64,000 bases of DNA from Portunus trituberculatus (lineage: Eukaryota; Arthropoda; Malacostraca; Decapoda; Portunidae), in assembly GCF_017591435.1 (NCBI RefSeq), contig NC_059290.1, forward strand, positions 1,326,725 to 1,390,724, in the 5' to 3' direction. The translations under genes and the position numbers were made by a program. The notes under the pieces were generated by a model that worked only from the letters and a program-made list of their open reading frames with translations, made no database searches and was not told the origin of the DNA. Below are positions 43,143-55,085 of this stretch, piece after piece (position 1 is the first letter of the stretch; the number at the start of each line of letters is the position of its first letter).

Positions 43143-43972
43143 TGATGTGAATTGACTTCCTGCCCACTGACCTCCTTACTCTCGCCAGGTACCACAAACA
43201 CACCATTACGTGCGTGTCACACTTCAACGCAGAGACGCCGGTGAAGGAGGAATACGTGAACGTGTGTCTCTCGTACCCATATCTCGCGGAGGAGGGAGGG
43301 CGGCGGTACATTCTCTTCTACCGCTGGGTCCACTGGTCCTTCCTGGTGCTGACGATCATTTTCTACCTCCCGCGGAAGGTCTCCAAGAGCTTTGAGAACA
43401 TGAAGTGTAAGAAGGTGCTGGAGGACTTGTACAAAGGCGCGGAGACCTATGACGAGAAAGAGGCCGAGATCGTGGAGAAGGCGCATCGTTACATGTGCTA
43501 TAATATCCGGACTCACAACGGCCTCTACTGGAAATACCTCGTAGTGAATGTGATGGCGCTATTCATTGACATCATGGCCATGGTCTTCCTTGACTTCGTG
43601 CTGCAGGGAAGATTCATTTGGTACGGATATATGTCGCACCCATTCGCCCGTGACCCTCAAAAGTTTACCGACTACATGTCCCAAACGTTCCCGCCGTTCG
43701 TGTGGTGCGAGCTCAGCCCTGACAACCAGCTGGTGAGCCGCCGCACGGAAAAGTTTGGCTGCCATCTCACCGTCATGGAGCTTTACGAGAAGGTTTTCTT
43801 GGGACTGTGGCTGTGGCTGATTCTCCTCATACTCATTACCTCCTGCTACATCATCTTCCTGTTATCCTTGTTGCTGCCATGCGTGCGTCTCCTGCTGCTG
43901 CGTTTCTCCAAGCCCAGACACATCTCCACTAAGGTCACCCAGCTGCTCCAGGAATGTGTTGAAGGTCAGTAA
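42653..43972 (+). CDS. Innexin-like gap junction protein
   Basis: Exons 42653-42795 and 43189-43972 give about 308 residues, with a GT..AG intron in phase 2. The start ATG is chosen because MIESVLGVVKS lines up with the innexin N-terminus and the first membrane segment follows RMHYRWTFW. The first extracellular loop has cysteines in TITCVSHF and NVCLSYP; FYRWV stands where innexins have YYQWV, followed by FYLPRKVSKS. The second loop has cysteines in FVWCELS and KFGCHLT, then a fourth membrane segment. Innexins form gap junctions and hemichannels in arthropods. Innexins are usually 360-400 residues; this frame stops early, and the expected C-terminal part continues in the next frame to 44228. 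The first loop is rather short and the sequence is divergent. Confidence 0.85.
42828..43110 (+). mobile_element. SINE type B inside the innexin intron
   Basis: Head CGTAGTGTAGTGGTTAGCACG, anticodon arm CTCGGCTCACAACCGAG (CAC), B box GGTTCGAATCC. (CT)n runs border it on both sides, so it makes up most of the 393-bp intron. Its 3' end runs into CT rather than AC. Confidence 0.9.
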
Positions 43973-44228
43973 GATCGGCGACGTATTCATGCTGTACCGC
44001 CTCAGACAGCAGATGAGCCACGCCATGTTCTACGAGGTGGTGATAAAACTGACGACGCCCGGCGTGCACGCGGACGCAGGAGGGAAAGGACAAGGCCAGG
44101 ACGCGAACATCCCCTCTCCCGACACCAAAAAAACGAACACTTTTGACAAGAAACAAAACACAAAGTCACAAAAAGGAGATTTCAAGGAGAGCAACTCTGA
44201 AAAGAAGATACTCATTGAGGACTATTAG
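43956..44228 (+). pseudogene. Out-of-frame innexin C-terminal part
   Basis: In the +1 frame relative to the main innexin exon it reads KIGDVFMLYRLRQQMSHAM and FYEVVIKLTT, matching the innexin C-terminal region where a GDWFLLY..G.N-type motif is expected, followed by a Lys-rich tail and a TAG stop at 44226-44228. No GT..AG pair makes a reasonable intron here, so a one-base indel near 43945-43965, real or a sequencing error, is the simplest view. Confidence 0.7.
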
Positions 44229-44465
44229 GCATTAAAATGGCACTGTACTCTTTACATTTGTTGGTGCTTTATTGATGGCGATAGACAATTACAATTAGGA
44301 GTGTCTGGTGAGGGAACGTCCCCGTCCGTCCTCCCTAAACCTATCTGTTATGAAGTCAGATATCTTGTTCATATGGTTTGTTGTGAAAATATCTCACCAG
44401 AAGAACCAGGAGGTTTAAGGGGTGTTCTTTTCTGTGATAAATGCCTGCATCTTCCTTCACCTCGC

Positions 44466-44467
<2 letters not shown>

Positions 44468-44526
<59 letters not shown>
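44468..44526. repeat. (AC)n before SINE type B
   Basis: About 60 bp of AC ending CACCGCGTAGTG. Confidence 0.95.
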
Positions 44527-45609
<1,083 letters not shown>

Positions 45610-46260
45610 ATGAGGGTTCCTCTGGTAGCTGAGTTATGGTCTAGCAATGCCCTCGTCCTCCTCCTTCTGGCGTTATCAGTGTTGTCAGATCCAGACTCAT
45701 CTGCATTCCCAGACGAGGACTTCCTGAACCATCTGGGTGACAGCAACCCTGGGGACAACTCCAGCATGGAGTCGCCGCCGCCTGATTGGTTGCAGCCTGA
45801 GAATCTTTGCCCCTCGCACCCCTTGCTGGAGGACATCTTCAGCCAGTACACGTCCGTGCCCAGCTTCCTCCTCACTCTGGCACGCCATGACGCTTGCCAG
45901 GGTTTGGAGATGCACGTGCATAATGTGCACCTACAAGACCTCTCCGGATTTCGGCCGCCCTGGCTAGTGAACGCTGTCATGGCAGGGGAGTGTCCCTGGC
46001 ACTTGGTGCGGCGTGAGTTTTTACATGGCACCCTACCCCCCGCCATTCTGGAGGTGAGATGCCTGTGTGACGACCATCGCTGCTCCCTGCATGGCGATTT
46101 CAAGTGTATTTCCGTGAAGCATCAAGTAATAGTATGGAGCACCGAGGCCACGGACAGCAGCCGCTACCAGCCCCGCATTCTGCAGGTGACTGCAGCCTGC
46201 GTGTGTGCCCAGCGACATGCCCCCGAGGCCAATTACGCCCTTCCGGAAGAGTGGAAGTAG
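45610..46260 (+). CDS. Interleukin-17-like secreted cytokine
   Basis: A single open exon of 216 residues. It begins with a signal-peptide-like stretch (ALVLLLLALSVLS, about residues 14-26). The C-terminal half has the IL-17 pattern: GECPW at about 127-130, then LPPAILEVRCLCDDHRC (Cys 151, 153, 158), Cys 166, a YQPRILQVTAACVCAQ strand (Cys 197, 199). The C-L-C followed later by a C-V-C is the cystine-knot signature of IL-17. Such proteins in molluscs and crustaceans act as early immune cytokines; the receptor is an IL-17R/SEFIR protein. No intron is seen. A run of 16 A (46471-46486) and an AATAAA (46491-46496) lie downstream. A Spaetzle-type knot is less likely because of the CPW and CLC motifs. 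Confidence 0.78.
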   Translation: MRVPLVAELWSSNALVLLLLALSVLSDPDSSAFPDEDFLNHLGDSNPGDNSSMESPPPDWLQPENLCPSHPLLEDIFSQYTSVPSFLLTLARHDACQGLEMHVHNVHLQDLSGFRPPWLVNAVMAGECPWHLVRREFLHGTLPPAILEVRCLCDDHRCSLHGDFKCISVKHQVIVWSTEATDSSRYQPRILQVTAACVCAQRHAPEANYALPEEWK

Positions 46261-46490
46261 TGACCTTTCCTGCCTTACAGATTTCAGTGAGAGGGGCTGA
46301 TGAATAATTAGTATTGTTCCTGCCGCCTCTGCTGTGTGTGTGGAGGTCATCTGTTCCCGCCGATCCCTGACGCACCCCGCATGGACTCAGCACCAGTACG
46401 AGGCAGCTACGCCTTCATGGGAGACATTCTCTTCGTGGTGTCTAGGTGACACTGTATCCTGCTGCTGTTCAAAAAAAAAAAAAAAAGTAT

Positions 46491-46496
46491 AATAAA
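46491..46496 (+). terminator. Possible polyadenylation signal of the IL-17-like gene
   Basis: AATAAA 231 bp after the stop codon, directly behind an A run. Confidence 0.5.
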
Positions 46497-46498
46497 AA

Positions 46499-46502
<4 letters not shown>

Positions 46503-46560
<58 letters not shown>
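46503..46560. repeat. (AT)n microsatellite
   Basis: About 58 bp of AT. Confidence 0.95.
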
Positions 46561-46563
<3 letters not shown>

Positions 46564-46655
46564 AACTCATTGGAACTATAAACAAAAGTGATAAGAACGT
46601 GATTTCTTGTTTTGTAATCCTTTAAATAGATGCTTCATGAGATAATAAGACATGT

Positions 46656-46660
<5 letters not shown>

Positions 46661-46739
<79 letters not shown>
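46661..46739. repeat. (AC)n microsatellite
   Basis: About 79 bp of AC. Confidence 0.95.
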
Positions 46740-46742
<3 letters not shown>

Positions 46743-46864
46743 TGTATTGATGTGAAGAGCATTATCTTCTGTGAGATGATAAGGTGAAGGTGAGCTTGGT
46801 CCGGGGAGAAAGGGGTGGGGGGTCACATCCTTGTAGGGGTGGGGCTTGTGGTCGCTAAGGACGC

Positions 46865-46878
46865 GTCGCCATGGTAAC
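46865..46878 (+). promoter_or_regulatory. X-box (RFX factor site) upstream of the dynein-like gene
   Basis: GTCGCCATGGTAAC fits the RFX X-box (GTNRCC, short spacer, RGYAAC) in both half sites. It ends 325 bp before the dynein-like ATG, in a GC-rich, promoter-like stretch. X-boxes of this form control cilia and flagella genes in animals. Binding is inferred from the motif only. Confidence 0.65.
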
Positions 46879-47202
46879 CACCACTGGCGCGGCGGAGGTA
46901 AGGAAACACGCCATGTGCATCAGGTTGGCTGTGATGTGCTGCTCCACACACCGCCGTTGGACGCTGTGCTGCTGCTGAAGATGGCAGCGGCACGTCACAC
47001 GCGTGTCATTGCGTGTCACCTAAGGGCAGAGTGGCGTGACCTTTACGAGGCAGGTCGCCAGATGACACACGCTTGCACACCTTGAAAACACCCTCATCTC
47101 ACTCTGCATAGTCAAGGATTATCGCGGGAAACACCACACCAGCTAAACCACCACTAAGCAGCGCGGCAGCACCAGAGGCCCGCCCCTCCACGCCCCGCCA
47201 GG

Positions 47203-49395
47203 ATGGATATGCCCGAGGAGGAGCCCCCGGAATACGCTGATTTGGCCAGGTGGGTGTAAAGACCAAGGCCATGGCGCATCCTTCTTGACCCTTGTAGTAG
47301 TAGTAGTAGTAATAGTAGAAGTAATAATAGTAGTTAGGTGAGGATGGTAATACTGATCCACAACTAAAAAATGTTCTTTCTTAAAAAGATAAATAAGTAT
47401 ATTTTGTTGTGGCTTGGGGGCGGAGGGAGGATGGAAGAAGACAGTGTGCTAGTAAATGCAACCTGTGGCTCGCCTGCAGGTCTTGTCTTCTTGGTAGCTA
47501 CTAACGAATTCACGAAGACATTAAAGCCATAAAAGCCTTGGAAAATTTGGAAAAAAAAGTGAAGCGCCGCAGACAAGGTTCAAGGAGGCTGAGAGAGTTA
47601 TCACCACTTCTCTCAAAGGCCACAAACATGATTAGCCGCGTTGTCAACATTGCTTTTTTTCCCTCTTAATAATGTAGAAATCTTGTTAGTCAGTTACCAG
47701 AGACATAAAAGCACTCTTGAAAACCTGTATAGCTTCAACGAGTATTTTGAAAGCTGTTTTAGCGCAGCGTATAAGTTTTCGAAAATCATTCTTCGCGTGA
47801 GTGCGTTGCTTCCTCATCTCGGAGCCTCAAAACTCAAAAACTCTGCTTCGTTTGCCAGGAGCAGGTTAATGTTACCTTTGTGTTTGTCAGATGGGAAATG
47901 TTTACCATGGTTCATGTTACCCGCTCACTACTATTTGACACATCATTCCTGACTCGCACTCCACTCTACGGCCACTTAGAAATGTACTGGCTTGCCATTA
48001 AAAACTTATTCATTTCATCCCTTTTTTCTAGTAGATGCTTGTGAACATTTTGTTTCGTTACAGTGAAAAAAAAATAACCTAGGAAAACTATAGAATAAAT
48101 AAATAAATAAATAAATAGAAAGATAAATAAATAAATGCACCAGATCGGAATATTTAAGAGAATGCATTGCATTCTTTGACAACATGCTAGTATAGTGCAG
48201 TGATTGTGTGAGGATCTACGTAGATTAAAGTAGTAATGTAGCAAAATCCTTCAAGGGTTTCCGTGTTAAGGGCCCCTGCAGTGTCCTGACAGGAAAGCAA
48301 CCCACCGAAGGAAAGTATCAGTTTTCCTTGACCTTCGCACTTTGTCAAATACAGTGTATGTTGTTCTTGATATGACTGAATTTTCAAATATAGTATCAAA
48401 AGAGTATAATGTAAGCAAAATTATCAAACACACACACACACACAAGCTTCACAAGCCAGAGGACCGGGGTTCGATTCCTCGGCCGGATGGAGATATTTGG
48501 GTGTGTCTCCTTTCACGTGTAGCCCCTGTTCACCTAGCAGTGAGTAGGTACGGGATGTAGATCGAGGAGTTGTGACCTTGTTGTCCCGGTGTGTGGTGAG
48601 TGCCTGGTCTCATGCCTATCCAAAGATCGGAAATAATGAGCTCTGAGCTCGCTCCGTAGGGTAACGTCTGGCTGTCTCGTCAGAGACTGCAGCAGATCAA
48701 ACAGTGAAACACACACATAGTTCCAAATGTTCTTTTGTTTAATTGATTACTCGTAGATACTTTGTATATTTCATCAGCTTTACTTATCCACAGTGAGGAA
48801 GATGAGGAGGAGGAAGAGGAAGAAGAGGAGTTTGACGAGGAGGCGTACCTGGAGGCGCAGCGGAAAGCTCTCGAAGAGGAGCAGTTGATGGAAGCAGTGA
48901 GTGCGGCTGGCTTTGTCAGGGCCTTCCTCCAACTGTCCTTTACAGACCATTTCATGCATCTACTTTTTACAGATTACAGTTGCATGCACGACCTTCTTGA
49001 TAAATGACACAATATTGAAAGATCATTGTCTTCATTTGATGGCAACTTTTGGTTTGCATTCATTCTGTTCAATGACTTCACTACTAATTCCTCCCTTGTG
49101 TACTATGTAATTTCTAAAGGGATCATATTTTGTCCGGAAATAAGTCTCTGGAAATTAATTAATGCCAGATAAGTACCAAGAGTTAAACATATAAAAGTGA
49201 CAGAATGAGCTCAGCCTTAGCCATCATTGGGAGCATAGTGAGTGGTTGACTTGACATGATTCACAGTTGGCACTGCTGGAGACACTCACACAGCTTCCAG
49301 AGAAGTCTGATCTCAAGTGGACGCCTCACCACAAGACTCTGGCCACCAGCTTCCTCAGGGAGGCTGCAGAGATCATCCTTTGCTGTTACTTGGTC

Positions 49396-49451
<56 letters not shown>

Positions 49452-50787
49452 TCCTTATCATAATGAGTATGTTCTCAGTCATACTGCTGGTTGATATATG
49501 CTTTACATTTTTTATACCTTTTCTTGTATTGAAAGGCAAAAGCACTGTACCAAGGTGTTGGTCTCTTTGGTTGGCGGCAGGATTGGAGGGAAGGCCCGTC
49601 TGGCAGTGAGCCTCAACTTGCCCACAAGTCCTGTGGGAGTGGTGTGGTACTTTCTTAAACTGGACAAAGAGAAGCATATCACTGCTTCCAACTTCAAGAG
49701 ATGTGTGTGGTGAGTCAGCCTTGTGTCTCACTGTCATGTTGGTGCATGATATCACCAGGTTTTGGCTCAGTATGGCAGGGAATCACAGTACAGTGTAGCA
49801 TTTTTTTCTCCTGTCTCTCCCCATCAGCTATGGTACTGTGGATACTGACGACCCGCATGAGATGAATTACTTCCTGCTGGAGGTGTACCAAGCAGTGCTG
49901 CTGGCTGTGCCTGCTACACCACCCATGTTTGGTCATTACTCTGAGCTGGCCGGACTGCCTTGCCTCATCAATCTGGTGGGGGGACAGATGGTGCAGCATG
50001 TTGGGGCTGCCACAGACAAACCAATGCTTTACCTGCCTCCTGAAGTGTTGGCTCTGCCGGACGACCCTGAGCAGCGCCGCCGCTTACCACTGGACACTGG
50101 ACTCCTTGCCAGGACTGAGGGTTGGTGGCAGGCACTACAGCTGTGGAAAAACTCAACACTAATTTAGACTATAACTCTCAAGATTACTTGGAAAAATTAA
50201 CAACTGATTTTAAATTCACTTTCTCTTTTACTGTAATGTGTGTTCATTAGAGATATCTCTCCAAGTGATACCTTATTTGTTTATTACATTTATCTAAATG
50301 CTTTCTACTGTCCCAGAGTTGGTGCTGCATTGGGTGGAGCAGATACATGCCTTCTGTTTTGATCACGGCGATGCTTCCTCCCCCTTGGAACTGGGCCTCC
50401 TGCATGAGATCAGGCAGCTTTCCTGGAAGAGTAAGTGATATTGCCAATGTGTGCAGGTGTGTTTGTGTGTGTGTGTGTGTGTGTGTTTGTGTGTTTCACT
50501 GTTTGTTTGATCTGCTGCAGTCTCTGACGAGACAGCCAGACGTTATCCTACGGAACGAGCTCAGAGCTCATTATTTCCAATCTTCGGATAGGCCTGAGAC
50601 CAGGCACACACCACACACCGGGACAACAAGGTCACAACTCCTCGATTTACATCCCGTACCTACTCACTGCTAGGTGAACAGGGGCTACACGTGAAAGGAG
50701 ACACACACAAATATCTCCACCCGGCCGGGGAATCGAACCCCGGTCCTCTGGCTTGTGAAGCCAGCGCTCTAACCACTGAGCTACTGG

Positions 50788-50836
<49 letters not shown>

Positions 50837-51877
50837 CTATCATAGAATTAATTAATTATTTTTTTTACAGAAGCCATGGTTCATCAGCTTCTGACAGCAT
50901 TAGAGGCTCCAGAGGTGGTCAAGGCAATGGATTACTTGCACACACAGAGCTCACCAACCACTCTCCTCATCGCTCATGCTATTGATACCCTCAAGGTCTC
51001 TGGTACATATGTATGTGTGCGTGTGCGCGTGTGTGTGTGTGTGTATTTACCTAGTTGTAGTTTTACAGGGCCTGGGCTTTATGCTCGTGTGGTCCTGTCT
51101 CCATATCTACACTTATCCAATTTTTCTTTAAAACTATGTACACTCTTTGCTGACACCACTTCCTCACTCAAACTGTTCCAAGTCTCAACACATCTTTGCG
51201 GGAAACTAAATTTTTTAACATCTCTCAGACATCGTCCCTTCCTTAGTTTCTTACTATGCGATCTTGTGCTTCTAAAATCATATTCTTCTCTCAGGATCAG
51301 TTTCTCATTATCCACTTCATCCATTCCGTTAATCAATTTATAAACTTGTATCAGATCCCTCTCTCTCTTCTCTGCTCCAAGGTTGGTAGATCCATTGCCT
51401 TTAGTCTCTCCTCATATGCCATCCCTTTAAATTCTGGAACCATTCTTGTAGCCATTTTTGTAGTCTCTCTAATTTTCTTATGTGTTTCTTTTATGGGGAG
51501 TCCACACAACTCCTGCATATTCCAATCTAGGTCTTATTTTAGTACTTATCAATTTCTTCATCATTTCCTTGTCCATATAGTGAAATGCTACTCCAATATT
51601 CCTTAGCAAATTATACGTCTCTCTGAAAATTCTATCAATATGGCTTACCGGTTGATTATTTTCTTCCATTGTCACTCCCAAGTCCTTTTCCTTTTTTACT
51701 TTTTCTAGTTCTACTCCATCTCCCATCTTATAGATTCCCACTGGTCGTCTTTCACTTTTTCTCATTTCCATGACATGGCTTTTGTCCACATTGAATTCCA
51801 TCTCCCATTTTTTGCTCCATTTCCAGATCTTGTTTAAGTCTTCCTGTAGTATTTCACAATCCTCTTTTTGTTTAATG

Positions 51878-51953
<76 letters not shown>

Positions 51954-53822
51954 AGGCCATGCTTATCTTCCATCTCTTTGCTCATACATACAGCCATCAC
52001 CTGCTCTCTGTATTCTCCTTTATCATACATACCTTATGCCTCCAGGAGGTGCAACAGCAGCAGGAGGAGATAAGTGGGCAGCTGGTGCACCTAGAGGGAC
52101 CACTTGAGCAACTGTATACTGACTCTGTGCAGGCACTGACAGAGCACATGTATGACGTCTTGGCGCTGCTCAGGATCATTTGGATCAACTCCCACTACTA
52201 CCACCAGCAGTGAGTTTATGGCTACTCACCAAACACTGCATTATATGTTGACACACCTCATGGCAACATACCACACATTGTATTACTGCAGGGAACAAGA
52301 TACAAAGACTCAAGAATTATCGTAAGACCTGACAATTGTTACGGTTCCAGCATCTTGTGGTGCTGTACCTTGTTTCTGCAATCAGGAATTGAACTCCTAA
52401 TGCAACTGGAAATGAATAACAGATGCCTTTTATCATAGAGGCCCTCCAATGGCAAAACTATCCTTCAAAGTAAAATTAGACCTGAAAATTATCCATGATC
52501 CCATTAATCCACTAACCTCTCTTCAGGGAAGTCATGACAGAGGTGTGTGTACGAGTGTCATGGGAAGTGACCCGAGCATGCCAAGTTCACCTGCCACTGG
52601 ATGACCTTTTCTCACCCATCACCAAGGGCGCCGGTGCCAAGGCCTCGGGTGGCAATGGCAAGGACTCCCTCTCACTTGTGGAGAGTGCCATCAAATGCTG
52701 CAAGGAGTGGAGGATGTGTTATGTTGAGGTGACTACATTTAATACCATACCATTACATCTGCATTTAATCCTTCGTATTTGCCTTTTTGCTGCTTTGAAG
52801 TGCAGTGATTTTTCTAGTTTACTTACCCTCCCTTCAAATTATCCTTCTTTCTTTTCCTTTTGTGACGTTATTCTTGTGTTTTCTTAATCCTTGTCCCTCT
52901 GGATCTGTTCTCACAGCTGGCCACACACTTTGGAGAGGAGGACAGCCCTGAGGTGTGGCTACCAGACTCTGCCTCAGTGTTCCTGCCAGTAGAGCTGTTT
53001 GTCAGTCGCTGTGAGGACCTCAAGTACATTGGCCTCAGCAAAGTGCAACTCACTAGGTAAAATTTTCCATCTGTGTCAGTTATTTTCAATTTTTTTCATC
53101 TTATTTGGTTTCTGTTGCTTTTGTGTTTGTTCAGTTTGAATGGTTCATCACCAAGTGGTTTGTTTGTACTTTAATAACTGGCAGCTTGACTGGCTGACCA
53201 TTTTTGTGTCTGTCTGTTTTCTTGAGTACATGATTATAACTGTTCTTGTATGCATATTTACCTCTTTGTACTCTTACTTGACTAGGTCAGCACATGGTAT
53301 TATGTCTTTCAATATCAAGTGTTAATATTTTACTCTGAATTTGCTTACACATATAACTTACTCTGATAATGCGTTCTACTAATATATTGCTGCATCTGCA
53401 ATGTTGTATTTCTGTAAACATATATTACTTCCTCTTTTGTTGAATTTTTTTGCTGTAGCCTCTTAATGTAGAGTTTCCTTGTTGACACAGATCTTTTGCA
53501 TCTATTATTAGTATCCTTTATATATAGTGGAATCTCGGACTTGGAACAATTCGGACTTAGAACAAAAATTTCGATAATTTTCATCCTCGGAGTTGAAACA
53601 AAATTCGGACTTGGAACAACCCAAAAGCAGCTAAATCTGGGTGATGCTAATGCTGTTGGCAGGAGGTAAATATCAGTTCCATTTAGTTTTGATTCTGTGT
53701 TGTCACCTTGCTCTTATTCCCAGCTGGGATCAGGACATTTGACCTGTTTTTTTTTCATTTGACTCAAGTCAAAGTAGGATGGTTGAGTAATATTTCATAT
53801 AAGTAAACTGATCTCATAGAAA

Positions 53823-53920
<98 letters not shown>

Positions 53921-54293
53921 CTTAACTACTGTAGTGACAAGGTGTAACGTGTGAAGCAAAGAATCCACATAGGACTAACTGACTATGCTAATGGTAGTGC
54001 TGCCACCACCCAGTATATTTTTAATACCTGATTAAATAACACACACCATGAAGCTCGCCACCAAAAGGTAAATAATATTGATTTTACATAATTCAATTCT
54101 TATTGACTTAGGTAAATATCTGTGGTCTTTGAATGGATTGAAATTATTTTCATTGTTTCCTATGGAGAAAGTGGTTTCAGACCTGGAACAATTTAGACAT
54201 GGAACAGCCTTCTGGAACGAATTATGTTCAAAGTCCAAGAGTCGACATTGTATTTCATACAATAATCTCACCTGTTTTCTACCTTTCGTATAC

Positions 54294-54336
<43 letters not shown>

Positions 54337-55032
54337 ATGTCAGTGTTGTGCAGCAATCCATCGGTGCAGGCATGGTGAAGGCGGCATGATGTCGGTGAGG
54401 GCGGCGGGAGCCGGTGAGGGTGGAGCTGAGGGTGAGCTGCTGGAGGAGGAGCTGACACAGGTGGACCGGGTGCTGGAGGAGGCGCTGAAGGCTGTGCAGC
54501 GCAAGAGTCACCTGGTCTTCAATCTCACCTCCAAGGAATGGCTCAAGCATTTTGACAGGTGAGAGAATTAAGAGTATGCCTGCAGTTACTTTACTTATGA
54601 TATTTTCTTCTTTACTTACACTTTATCCTCTAATTCAGTTTGATCTCTTTATCACTCAGCAGTGGTTAGATTATACTGGTGGCAATCTTTACTTTTTAAA
54701 TGATGAGGTTTATTTTAATGTACATGGTGTTGATTTTTATATCAAATATATGTGTGTAGTATGTCCATAAATTGTCTATTAATCATTGACTTTAATATTC
54801 CATGTAGGTACTGAATCACCAAGCCACTATATATAACAATGAGTCTTGGTGGTCAGGAGGGTTCATGAGACAGTGTGGCAATTATGATGGCAAATAGAGT
54901 GTGAAACCAGGCATACAGAAAATGGCTCATGTGCTTAGGTGACAGTAGTGTGGTGGTAGTGGTGGTGGTGGTGGTGAGCTGTGACAGAAAAAAGCAAAAA
55001 TAATCAAGAAAAAACAAGCTTTACTGATGAAT

Positions 55033-55085
<53 letters not shown>

